Origin: a virus
DNA length: 44,140 nucleotides
IMG/VR virus record: IMGVR_UViG_3300009167_000011
Coordinates: 1-44,140 of that record
Reading direction: 5' to 3' (one strand)
Shown: positions 16,731 to 23,349 of the stretch, in pieces
Numbering within the stretch: position 1 is the first letter of the stretch
How the letters are laid out: every line of letters begins with the position of its first letter
Translations under genes and position numbers: made by a program
The notes under the pieces: generated by a model
The model's input: only the letters and a program-made list of their open reading frames with translations
The model's database searches: none
What the model was told of the DNA's origin: nothing

Positions 16731-16976
16731 GTGAGTTGGACGATGGAGGCGGTGGTCGTGGCGGCCGGGTCCATCGTGGGAGTGATCGTGTGGCTCCTGC
16801 GCCTGGATAGCCGCGTGACCCGCCACGACGAATCCCTGCACCACCTCGTGCCAATGGTGAAGAACATCGAACACAAGGTGGACCGGATTGCCATGAACTG
16901 CATCGTGGCCGGCCATGCGGATCGTCCCGCGTTCCTGCATCGGTACGCCGGCGATGAGAACGACTCGGAGGACTGA
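16731..16976 (+). CDS. One-pass membrane protein with coiled coil, holin/XhlA-like (copy 2)
   Basis: I chose the GTG at 16731, with GAGAGG a few bases upstream, giving 81 residues; the ATG at 16743 is an alternative, and in-frame ATGs at 16701 would overlap the upstream gene. The layout repeats that of copy 1: a membrane segment (AVVVAAGSIVGVIVWLL), LRLDSRV against VRLEGRV, a helix, MNCIVAGH against LNCVAQQH, and FLHRYAGDENDSED against ALHRRADDDDENAE. The stop overlaps the next start (TGATG). Confidence 0.55.
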   Translation: MSWTMEAVVVAAGSIVGVIVWLLRLDSRVTRHDESLHHLVPMVKNIEHKVDRIAMNCIVAGHADRPAFLHRYAGDENDSED

Positions 16977-17386
16977 TGCGGCTGCTGCAGGCGGCGGGCG
17001 TGGGCGTGCTGGCGGTCAGCCTGACGGGGTGCGCCTCGGCCGGGGCGCGCTACCGGGCCGCCGCGGCGACCGAGACGTTCTCCAGCGCGCTTGTGCAGGC
17101 GCAGTTGGTCGTGATGGAAGCGTATGCCCAACGGCAGATTCCGCAGGAGCAGTACCTCCGCTGGCAGGCGGCGTTCCTGTCGCTGGCGCGGGTGGGGCGG
17201 CAGTTGACGGCGGCGCTGCGGTCGAACCAGGAGCCGGCCGCGCTGGATAGCGTGCTGACGCAGGTCACGATGCTGATGGGCGGGGAGTTGACGGGGTTGC
17301 CGGACGGGGTGCGAACGCCGATGCGGGTGGCGCTGGAGGCGGTGCGCGTCTCGGCGCTGCTGATGGCGATGGCGGGGAAGGGCTGA
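16976..17386 (+). CDS. Predicted lipoprotein in the lysis cassette
   Basis: The protein has 136 residues. It begins with a short charged n-region and a hydrophobic stretch ending in the lipobox LTGC, so lipidation would occur at Cys19. The mature part is helical, rich in Ala, Leu and Gln, with no membrane segment until a hydrophobic C-terminal helix. Phage lipoproteins next to endolysins are often outer-membrane spanin subunits, although those are usually shorter and Pro-rich. A superinfection-exclusion role is an alternative. The lipobox is clear; the function is not. Confidence 0.6.
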   Translation: MRLLQAAGVGVLAVSLTGCASAGARYRAAAATETFSSALVQAQLVVMEAYAQRQIPQEQYLRWQAAFLSLARVGRQLTAALRSNQEPAALDSVLTQVTMLMGGELTGLPDGVRTPMRVALEAVRVSALLMAMAGKG

Positions 17387-17387
17387 C

Positions 17388-17531
17388 ATGGGGCTAATAC
17401 GGGACGGCATGGAAGGCAAGGACGGCGTGCTGCGGTCGGAAGTGACGTTGCACGTCAGCCAATCGGTCGAAAGTGCGGTCGTCGCGCTGCTCACGGCGCT
17501 GACGCGTCTGGTGCTGCGCTTCGTGAAGTAG
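17388..17531 (+). CDS. Small protein, 47 residues
   Basis: This short frame runs from an ATG one base after the lipoprotein stop to the TAG at 17529-17531, filling an otherwise empty gap between closely packed genes. The N-terminal half is charged. The C-terminal half (SAVVALLTALTRLVLRFV) is a hydrophobic or amphipathic helix that could sit in a membrane. It may be an antiholin or small lysis regulator. Support is positional only. Confidence 0.4.
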   Translation: MGLIRDGMEGKDGVLRSEVTLHVSQSVESAVVALLTALTRLVLRFVK

Positions 17532-17537
17532 GGCGAC

Positions 17538-17759
17538 ATGGACCCGGTCACGCTGCAACTGCTACTCAAGGCCGGCGCCCCGGTGGTGCTCGCGGTGATC
17601 CAACTGCTGCGGAACCGGAACAACGACGCCGACGCCGCGGAGCTCGAGGCGGCGCTGGCGCGGGCCGACGCGAACTTCGACCTCGTGATCGCCCGGGCCA
17701 CGGGCACGGACACGTCGCCGTTGCCAGAACCCGGCAGCGTCGATGAAGGGAGGCGCTAG
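17538..17759 (+). CDS. Small protein with N-terminal hydrophobic helix
   Basis: The protein has 73 residues. Residues 3-24 (PVTLQLLLKAGAPVVLAVIQLL) are hydrophobic and may insert in the membrane. An acidic Ala-rich helix and a flexible end follow. The stop TAG directly abuts the ATG of the next gene, so the two are probably translated together. It is likely part of the lysis module; the exact role is unknown. Confidence 0.5.
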   Translation: MDPVTLQLLLKAGAPVVLAVIQLLRNRNNDADAAELEAALARADANFDLVIARATGTDTSPLPEPGSVDEGRR

Positions 17760-18029
17760 ATGTGGGCCTCGATCTGGTTCTACCTCAGCGGCTCGGCGCT
17801 CGTGCGCTGGCTCGCAAGGCGCCTCATCCTTCTGGCCCTGGATGAAGCCCGCAAGCGCGTCATCGCCATCAACGCCGACGCCAACGCGGCCGAAGTCGAA
17901 GCGCAGGCGCTCGAGGCGCAAGCCCGCGAAGCCATGCAGCGGGCGGTGACACTGAAGCGCGAGGCCGAAACGTGGGCGCGGGAACACCCCATCACGGCGC
18001 TCATCGTTGAGAAGGACCGCGAGGGGTGA
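17760..18029 (+). CDS. Small helical protein, inner-membrane spanin-like candidate
   Basis: The protein has 89 residues. A hydrophobic and basic N-terminus (MWASIWFYLSGSALVRWLARR) is followed by one long Ala/Glu/Arg helix (about 28-80). This is the general shape of an i-spanin, although the membrane segment is short and interrupted. The GTGA overlap with the next frame suggests coupling. Confidence 0.4.
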   Translation: MWASIWFYLSGSALVRWLARRLILLALDEARKRVIAINADANAAEVEAQALEAQAREAMQRAVTLKREAETWAREHPITALIVEKDREG

Positions 18030-18403
18030 GCGAGCCATGCCCGTTTTGCGGCGAGCAACGGCTGGTCGAAGACGACGGCACCTACGCGGTCTGTATGGTC
18101 TGCGCGAGGAGTTGGAAACCCCATGACCCCCGACGAGCGGAGCGCGAGCGTGCTGGCCCAGGTCGAACCCGCCGTCGCCGAGAAGGTGGACCGCGTGCTG
18201 CGGGCGATGGCGGCGCTGGGGCACCCGATGGCGGCCTACTCGGGCCTGCGGACAACAGAGCAGCAGCAGGCGCTCTGGGCGAAGGGTCGGAGCCAGCCGG
18301 GGCCGGTGGTGACCTACCTGGACGGGATTGCCCGCCGGAGCCGGCACCAGAGCGGCTTGGCCGTCGATTGCGCGTTTGTGGTGTCTGGCGGGACGCCGAA
18401 TAA
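18026..18403 (+). CDS. Zinc-ribbon reading frame overlapping the endolysin gene
   Basis: Starting at the GTG at 18026, the first 32 residues form a convincing two-CxxC zinc ribbon (EPCPFCGEQRLVEDDG, then CMVCARSW). After about residue 35 the frame overlaps the endolysin gene and becomes a low-complexity Arg/Gly run to 18403. The ribbon is probably real. The long tail may be an artefact: a one-base change in the AAACCCC run near 18117 would place a TGA at 18124 and create the usual ATGA overlap. Treat the 3' end as uncertain. Confidence 0.4.
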   Translation: MSEPCPFCGEQRLVEDDGTYAVCMVCARSWKPHDPRRAERERAGPGRTRRRREGGPRAAGDGGAGAPDGGLLGPADNRAAAGALGEGSEPAGAGGDLPGRDCPPEPAPERLGRRLRVCGVWRDAE

Positions 18404-18527
18404 CTGGGGCTTGAGTTGGGACGGGCCGTGGGAGTGCTTCGGGGCGTGCGCGGCGGCGGTCGGCCTCGTCTGGGGTGGATCGTGGAAGCGGCTCGCGGAT
18501 AAGCCGCACCTCGAACTGACGGAGTAA
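18123..18527 (+). CDS. Endolysin, peptidase M15 (VanY / L-alanyl-D-glutamate peptidase-like)
   Basis: The protein has 134 residues, the size of single-domain M15 endolysins. It has YSGLRTTEQQQALWAKGRS, then the zinc-binding stretch SRHQSGLAVDCAFV (His and Asp ligands), and a second part with WECFGACAAAVGLVWGG and the final His in DKPHLEL. The enzyme would cut peptide stems of peptidoglycan. There is no signal peptide, so release would depend on a holin, for which the one-pass proteins at 16415-16976 are candidates. Confidence 0.85.
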   Translation: MTPDERSASVLAQVEPAVAEKVDRVLRAMAALGHPMAAYSGLRTTEQQQALWAKGRSQPGPVVTYLDGIARRSRHQSGLAVDCAFVVSGGTPNNWGLSWDGPWECFGACAAAVGLVWGGSWKRLADKPHLELTE

Positions 18528-18531
18528 CGCG

Positions 18532-19020
18532 ATGGCCTACAACCCGACGATCAACCATGTCGCCATCGTGCAAGCCGTGCGGGCGAGCTTCGCCGATGCG
18601 CGCCTCTCGGCCGACCAGTGCGCGCTGCTCTGTCACGAGGTGGCGCGGCGCTGCATCGCGGCGGGGGAGTCCGATGCGGGCGTGATGTTCAAAACCTCCG
18701 GCAACTATGGCGAGGTCGCCGGGGCGCGCTACTCGGTGGACATCATCCTGTATCACGACAGCGCCGTGTATGTGGACTGCCTGCGCGATGCGGGCGACCG
18801 CAACACCGGCCCTGGTTTGGCGCAGCCCGCGTGGCAGGGGCCGAACCCCGGCAGCGTGGCGAACTGGGCGCCGCCTGTGGGGCAGGCGCCCCCGCCGGAC
18901 CCGCCCAACCCGCCGGACCCGCCGAGCAATCTGGAGGAGCGGGTGGCGGCGCTGGAGGTCGCCATGCTGCGCGTGGAAGCCCGATTTCAGGCGATCAGCC
19001 GTGCGGCGGCGGGTCAGTGA
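18532..19020 (+). CDS. Unknown protein with Pro-rich linker and C-terminal coiled coil
   Basis: The protein has 162 residues. Residues 1-100 form a small globular part with GVMFKTSGNYGEVAG and YSVDIILYHDSAVYVDCL, a strand pattern seen near lysis genes of other phages. Residues 115-130 are a Pro-Asp-Pro linker, and residues 132-155 a coiled coil (LEERVAALEVAMLRVEARF). The layout suggests an oligomer with an exposed head domain. It follows the endolysin by four bases. Confidence 0.55.
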   Translation: MAYNPTINHVAIVQAVRASFADARLSADQCALLCHEVARRCIAAGESDAGVMFKTSGNYGEVAGARYSVDIILYHDSAVYVDCLRDAGDRNTGPGLAQPAWQGPNPGSVANWAPPVGQAPPPDPPNPPDPPSNLEERVAALEVAMLRVEARFQAISRAAAGQ

Positions 19021-19071
19021 GGAAGTGACGCCGGAGGCGTGGTGGATGGCGATGAGTTACGGAGATTACTG

Positions 19072-19716
19072 ATGGATGCCCTGATGCTCCCGATTCCCGG
19101 CACCTGGTCGTGGAAGGGCGACGAGTGCGATGCGCGGACGCACTGGTGGCATCCGTCGTCGCCCTGGTGTCAGTTCATGGCCGACCGAGGCATCGGGCAT
19201 CTCTGCCCGTCCGAGCCGTTCCTGTGGAGCACGAACGTGAACGGCGCGGCGTTCTGGCGGCACTCGCACATCGACTGGCAGGCAGGCGGGGCGGCCCTGA
19301 CCTACTACCTCGCCAACCCGAACACGTTCGGGCCGCACGAGACGCCGGAGCACGACCGCAACCTCGTCGCCCACTCGCACGGCTTGCAGGTCGTGCTCTA
19401 CGCCTGCGCCTATCGCGGGCTGCAGGTCAACCGCCTCGTCAGCGTGGCGTCCCCGGTGCGGAAGGACATGGCGGCCCTCGCCCGGGCGGCGCGGCCCCGC
19501 ATCCGCAAGTGGGCGCACGTCTATAGCGACTGGTCCGACAAGGTGCAGTGGTTCGGCGAGTGGTTCGACGGGCAGTTCGGCGTCGCCAGGGCGCACCCGA
19601 TGGCGGATTGGAATTACAACATTCCGAAGGTCGGGCACAGCGGGGCGTTCAAGCCGGGCACGATGGAGAAGGTGTGGGTGGACATGGGCCTGGCGGACTG
19701 GCTGAAGGTGGCGTAG
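19072..19716 (+). CDS. Alpha/beta-hydrolase (serine esterase/lipase-like)
   Basis: I chose the ATG at 19072, with ACGGAG upstream, giving 214 residues; an in-frame start at 19039 is possible. The nucleophile elbow is NLVAHSHGLQVVLYA (Ser102 in AHSHG). Asp156 in SDWSDKVQ and His189 in KVGHSGAF are at plausible distances for the rest of the triad. The N-terminus is rich in Trp, His and Cys. Encoded between the endolysin and fibre genes, it may cleave envelope or capsule esters at entry or at lysis, in the way LysB esterases do. The substrate is unknown. Confidence 0.6.
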   Translation: MDALMLPIPGTWSWKGDECDARTHWWHPSSPWCQFMADRGIGHLCPSEPFLWSTNVNGAAFWRHSHIDWQAGGAALTYYLANPNTFGPHETPEHDRNLVAHSHGLQVVLYACAYRGLQVNRLVSVASPVRKDMAALARAARPRIRKWAHVYSDWSDKVQWFGEWFDGQFGVARAHPMADWNYNIPKVGHSGAFKPGTMEKVWVDMGLADWLKVA

Positions 19717-20013
19717 ATGGCGACGGTGACGCACCGGATCGGCGCGTTCAATAACGAGCAGGTCGTCTATCAGTACGACTATAACGACGGCACGCTGTTC
19801 GTCACCGCGTTCCGCTGCATCAACGGCAGCGACCTGCCGGCCTGGGGCAGCGCCACGGACCTCGCCCGCAATCGGACCTACGAACAGACGTTCCCGGCGA
19901 ACGCGACGACGGAGCAGAGTATCCCGACCGGCGCGGCGCAACGGCTGGATCTCGTTATCAGTCCCAGCGGTCGCTTCGACAACCTGAGTGTGGCGATGCG
20001 GTGGCCTGCGTAG
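19717..20013 (+). CDS. Small beta-rich virion protein candidate
   Basis: The protein has 98 residues; its ATG follows the previous TAG directly. Tyr, Asn, Thr and Asp-rich strands (NNEQVVYQYDYNDGTLFVT) and a C-terminal LDLVISPSGRFDNLSVAMRW suggest a small beta-sandwich. The gene abuts the repeat-bearing fibre gene, so it may be a fibre-associated or decoration protein. No family is recognised. Confidence 0.5.
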   Translation: MATVTHRIGAFNNEQVVYQYDYNDGTLFVTAFRCINGSDLPAWGSATDLARNRTYEQTFPANATTEQSIPTGAAQRLDLVISPSGRFDNLSVAMRWPA

Positions 20014-21336
20014 ATGGCTGACATCACCTTCCGCGCTGCCGGGTCGCTCGCCTACGCGAGCCGCACGACCATCACCATCCCGAAGCCAGCGGGCGTGGCG
20101 GTCGATGACATTCTCATCGCCTCGATCAACTCGGAAACCGCCATCACGTCCGTCCCGACCGGCTGGGCATTGGTGGACACGGCCGAAAACGGCGGCGTGC
20201 TCACCTGTTCGGTGTACTACAAGCGGGCGGTCACGGCAGACACGACCGCCACCGACTATTCGTGGGGGCAGTCAGGCGGGGGCTACGCGGGCGGCGGCAT
20301 CTGCGCGTATTACAACTGCATCACCAGCGGCGACCCCGTCGAAGCAGAACTCGGCAAGGACGGCGGCGCCGCGAATACCACGGTGCAGTGGGACAGCATC
20401 ACGACCACGAGCGCGGGCGCGATGCTGGTGGGATGCTGCGCCACCTTCAATGACATCGCGTTCACCGCCTCCACGGCGACCTCACCGCTCACGAACCGCG
20501 AACGGGTCGATGTGGGCGGCACGGCCATGTACGATGGCCTGCAAGCCTCGGCCGGCGCGAGCGGCAACAAGACGGTCACGGTCGGATCAACGGCCTGGGC
20601 CTCCGTCTTTATCGCGTTGACCCCGGCGCCCTCTGGGGCGGTGACTCGTTCGCCCGGGTCCGGCGCGGTGGTGGTCGCAGGCGGCACCCCGCTCCGCATC
20701 GCGGCCAGCCTGCGGTATCCCGATGCCGGGGCGCTCCAGGTGGTGGGGGCGACCCCACTTCGGGTGGCCGCGAGTCTGCGGTATCCCGATGCCGGCCTCG
20801 TGCAAGTCACCGGCGCCGCGCCCACCCTCCAGCGCACGTATGTGGCGCTGCCGGGGGCCGGCGCGGTCCAGGTCACGGGCGCCGCGCCATCGCTCTTCCG
20901 CACGTATCTGGCGCTGCCCGATGCCGGCACGCTGGTCTTCGCCGGGGCCGAACCAGCCGCGGCCATCACGGTCCTGCTCGGGCCGGACGCCGGCGCCCTG
21001 GTCGTGGCCGGCGCCGCGCCGACCCTGCTGCACGAGCGGTTCGTCAATCCGACCGCCGGCCTGCTCCAGTTCGCCAGCGTCGAACCCACGCTGGAGATCG
21101 TGCAGACGCTCCAGTTCGCCTATGCCGCGACCGACGTGGACGATGGCGGCTGGCTCCCGTCCACCCCCGCGGCCGACCTGTTCGACATGATCAACGAGGT
21201 CACGCCGTCCGATACGGACTACATCTATTCGTCGGCCTCGCCGTCCAACGATACCTGTATCCTGTCGTTCACCGGGTTGTCCACGCCCACCGCGGGCACG
21301 ACCACCCTACGCTTGCGGAGTCGCCGTGCTGCCTGA
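20014..21336 (+). CDS. Fibre-like protein with beta-sandwich head, seven 22-residue repeats and a cut-off C-terminal domain
   Basis: The protein has 440 residues. Residues 1-210 form a beta-rich domain ending in VFIALTPAP; the same type of domain opens the protein at 25426. Residues 215-365 are seven 22-residue repeats of the form DAGALVVAGAAPTLxxxxxxxP. Residues 370-440 carry the first half of a domain (DVDDGGWLP, then INEVTPSDTDYIYSSAS). It ends abruptly at TTLRLRSRRAA, where the next gene begins 11 bases before this stop. What looks like the second half of that domain occurs alone in the protein at 25426. A receptor-binding role is inferred. Confidence 0.6.
   Translation: MADITFRAAGSLAYASRTTITIPKPAGVAVDDILIASINSETAITSVPTGWALVDTAENGGVLTCSVYYKRAVTADTTATDYSWGQSGGGYAGGGICAYYNCITSGDPVEAELGKDGGAANTTVQWDSITTTSAGAMLVGCCATFNDIAFTASTATSPLTNRERVDVGGTAMYDGLQASAGASGNKTVTVGSTAWASVFIALTPAPSGAVTRSPGSGAVVVAGGTPLRIAASLRYPDAGALQVVGATPLRVAASLRYPDAGLVQVTGAAPTLQRTYVALPGAGAVQVTGAAPSLFRTYLALPDAGTLVFAGAEPAAAITVLLGPDAGALVVAGAAPTLLHERFVNPTAGLLQFASVEPTLEIVQTLQFAYAATDVDDGGWLPSTPAADLFDMINEVTPSDTDYIYSSASPSNDTCILSFTGLSTPTAGTTTLRLRSRRAA
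20656..21115 (+). repeat. Seven tandem 66-bp units coding 22-residue repeats
   Basis: The spacing is exactly 22 residues for the first six units (GSGAVVVAGGTPLR, DAGALQVVGATPLR, DAGLVQVTGAAPTL, GAGAVQVTGAAPSL, DAGTLVFAGAEPAA, DAGALVVAGAAPTL), with a seventh weaker unit. The core is constant, while the eight residues before the closing Pro vary by unit. Confidence 0.85.
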
Positions 21337-21943
21337 GACTGTCGTCACCGCTGCCGAACGCGCCACCTATGCCGAGGTCTGGGACGCCCTGTGGGACCGC
21401 TACGGGGCGACCGAGGCTTCGCCCGGGGTAAAGTATCTGCCGCTGTTCCTCGATGCCATCGGTGCCGAGGCGAGCGACCGCGAGCAGCCCAGCCGCGGCA
21501 CGGTGCTCGATGCCGGCTGCGGGTCGGGCGTCTCGGCCATCGCGCTCGCGGAGGCTGGGTTCGAGCCGATCCTGTGCGACCTGACCGACGAGGGGCTGCG
21601 GCCCGAGGCCAAGGCGTTCCCGTTCGCCCAGGCGTGTCTCTGGAAACCGCTGCGCCCGGCCATTCGTCGCGGCCTGGTCGATTACGTCTACTGCTGCGAC
21701 GTGCTGGAGCACCTGCCCACGCAGTTCGTCGGGCTGGCGATCGAGCAGATGTTGCGCGTGGCCGACCGCGGGCTGTTTATCTCGGTGTCGCTCGTGCCGG
21801 ACAAGGCGGGCGTGTGGCTCGGCAAGACCCTGCACCAGACGGTGCAGGGCTATCAATGGTGGAAAGACACCTGCGCGGAGTTGGGCACGGTGGTCGATGC
21901 GCGAGATCTGATTTCGGATGCGACGTTCCTGGTGCGGCGATGA
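21326..21943 (+). CDS. Class I SAM-dependent methyltransferase
   Basis: The protein has 205 residues, with a GTG start at 21326 and GGAG at 21317-21320. Motif I is VLDAGCGSGVSAIAL (60-74), an acidic residue follows in PILCDLTDEG, and the post-motif region has VDYVYCCDVLEHLP, typical of small-molecule or sugar methyltransferases. Its start overlaps the cut end of the repeat protein, and it overlaps the MptE/Maf-like gene by ATGA. It may act with that gene on a glycan or sugar of the virion. The substrate is unknown. Confidence 0.75.
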   Translation: MLPETVVTAAERATYAEVWDALWDRYGATEASPGVKYLPLFLDAIGAEASDREQPSRGTVLDAGCGSGVSAIALAEAGFEPILCDLTDEGLRPEAKAFPFAQACLWKPLRPAIRRGLVDYVYCCDVLEHLPTQFVGLAIEQMLRVADRGLFISVSLVPDKAGVWLGKTLHQTVQGYQWWKDTCAELGTVVDARDLISDATFLVRR

Positions 21944-22839
21944 GTGACACCCTGACGACGGCCTCGGCGCCGGAGACGAAGCTCGACATCCTCAAGGTGA
22001 TCGAGGGCATCGAACTCTCGGGCAAGGTCAACACCGACGAGGACGTGCTGGCGGCCCAGGTCAGGTCGGCCGTCCGGCGCGGGCACGTCCAAGTGCGCGG
22101 GCAGCCCACCAAGGGCGACCGCGTGTGCCTGGTCGGCTCCGGGCCGTCCTTGACCGACACGCTGCCCGAACTCATCGAGCTGCTGCGCGAGGGCGCGAAG
22201 TTGGTCACCGTCAACGGCTCGTACGCCTGGGCGCTCGCGCACAACCTGCTGCCCTCGGCGCACTTCGTGATGGATGCGCGGGCCAGCAACGCCCGGTTCG
22301 TGGACCCGCCCATCCCGCGCTGTCACTACCTCATCGCCTCCACCTGCCATCCCGACCTCTGGGACCGCGTGGCGGGGCGCCCGAATGTGTGGATGTGGCA
22401 TCCGGTCAACAAGACCGAAGCCGCCGGCCAGTTCCTCGATCGCTACTTCCTCGGGCAGTGGCAGCCGGTGGGCGGCGGCACGACGATCATCACGCGGGCA
22501 CTCTACGTGCTCCGCATCCTCGGCTACCTACGCTTCGACCTGTTCGGGGTCGATAGCTGCTGGCTACATGACGAACATCATGCGTTCCCGCAACCTGAGA
22601 ACGCTGGCGATAAACAGTATCGGGTCACGGTCGCGCCGACCGGCCACCCAGGTCTGGCCCGGACCTTCCGGTGTTCGGGGTGGCATCTGGCGCAGTTGCA
22701 GGACATCCTGAGGATCCTGCGAGTCAATGGTGACATGGCCCTGATGGCGTTCCACGGTGACGGACTCATCGCGCACGCCCTCAAGGTCCATGCAGATCTC
22801 GCCGACGCGGAGATTCGCGAAACGACGGGAGGTGTGTGA
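21940..22839 (+). CDS. DUF115 (MptE / Maf-like) protein
   Basis: The protein has 299 residues. The nucleotide-binding-like core RVCLVGSGPSLTDTLPEL (Gly66-Ser70 loop) is the hallmark of the DUF115 family. This family includes the archaeal pterin pyrophosphokinase MptE and the Maf proteins needed for flagellin glycosylation. Later strands (KLVTVNGSYAWAL, YLRFDLFGVDSCW) fit the fold. Together with the adjacent methyltransferase and the glycosyltransferase fusion at 3515, a role in sugar transfer to virion proteins is plausible, but the pterin-type reaction cannot be excluded. Confidence 0.65.
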   Translation: MSDTLTTASAPETKLDILKVIEGIELSGKVNTDEDVLAAQVRSAVRRGHVQVRGQPTKGDRVCLVGSGPSLTDTLPELIELLREGAKLVTVNGSYAWALAHNLLPSAHFVMDARASNARFVDPPIPRCHYLIASTCHPDLWDRVAGRPNVWMWHPVNKTEAAGQFLDRYFLGQWQPVGGGTTIITRALYVLRILGYLRFDLFGVDSCWLHDEHHAFPQPENAGDKQYRVTVAPTGHPGLARTFRCSGWHLAQLQDILRILRVNGDMALMAFHGDGLIAHALKVHADLADAEIRETTGGV

Positions 22840-23285
22840 TGGCTGCGGGTGCATGGAAAGTCACGAACAAGGCGAAGAAGAAGCTGCTCAACGGGACGAT
22901 GACCATCACGGCGCCGATGCGGATCGGCCTGGTCAAGACCCTGGGCGCGACCCCCGAACTGGTGTCGGCCTACCACTCGTTCACCGAGGTGGCATCGCAG
23001 ACGGGCTACACCCCGCTCGGCAAGTCGCTCTCGGCCGAGGCGTGGACCGGCGCGGACGCCGCGAACGACACCACGATGAAGTTCGACGCGAGCAACGTGG
23101 TGTGGACGGCGACGCTCTCGGCCATCACGTCCATCAAGGGCGCGGTCGTCTACGTGTCGGCGGCGGCCTCCGCGAACCGCCACGTGCTGTGCTACAGCAC
23201 GCTCACCGGCACGCAGTTCTCGCTCGCGGTGGGCAACACGTTGACCATTCAGATGGCCGCGACGGGCTTGCTGGAACTGTACTAG
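22839..23285 (+). CDS. Phage structural protein, small beta-domain family
   Basis: The protein has 148 residues, starting at the ATG at 22839, with GGGAGG at 22828-22832 and a TGATG overlap. It follows a pattern common in phage structural proteins: a start with WKVTNKAKKKLLNGTM, a middle TGYTPLGKSLSAEAW, and an end with KGAVVYVSAAAS, LCYSTLTGTQFSLAVGNTLTIQ. It is probably a component of the tail fibre or baseplate. Confidence 0.6.
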   Translation: MAAGAWKVTNKAKKKLLNGTMTITAPMRIGLVKTLGATPELVSAYHSFTEVASQTGYTPLGKSLSAEAWTGADAANDTTMKFDASNVVWTATLSAITSIKGAVVYVSAAASANRHVLCYSTLTGTQFSLAVGNTLTIQMAATGLLELY

Positions 23286-23304
23286 AGCGGCGTAACAGTA
23301 ACGA

Positions 23305-23335
23305 CGGGCCGGGGCATCAATATCGCTCCGGCCCG
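23305..23335 (+). terminator. Perfect GC-rich hairpin between fibre-region genes
   Basis: Arms 23305-23315 and 23325-23335 form 11 pairs (one G-U) around an AT-rich nine-base loop. It lies in the 64-base gap between 23285 and 23350. No U-run follows, so it is a U-less terminator or mRNA stabiliser rather than a canonical terminator. Confidence 0.4.
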
Positions 23336-23349
23336 CGTGAGGTGCAGGC

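Noticed and set aside
19021-19071. Possible short peptide (VTPEAWWMAMSYGDY-like) between two genes, ending in a TGATG overlap
   Set aside because: It would be about 16 residues from a GTG with no clear ribosome site. It may be the frameshifted end of the gene before it. Not enough support.
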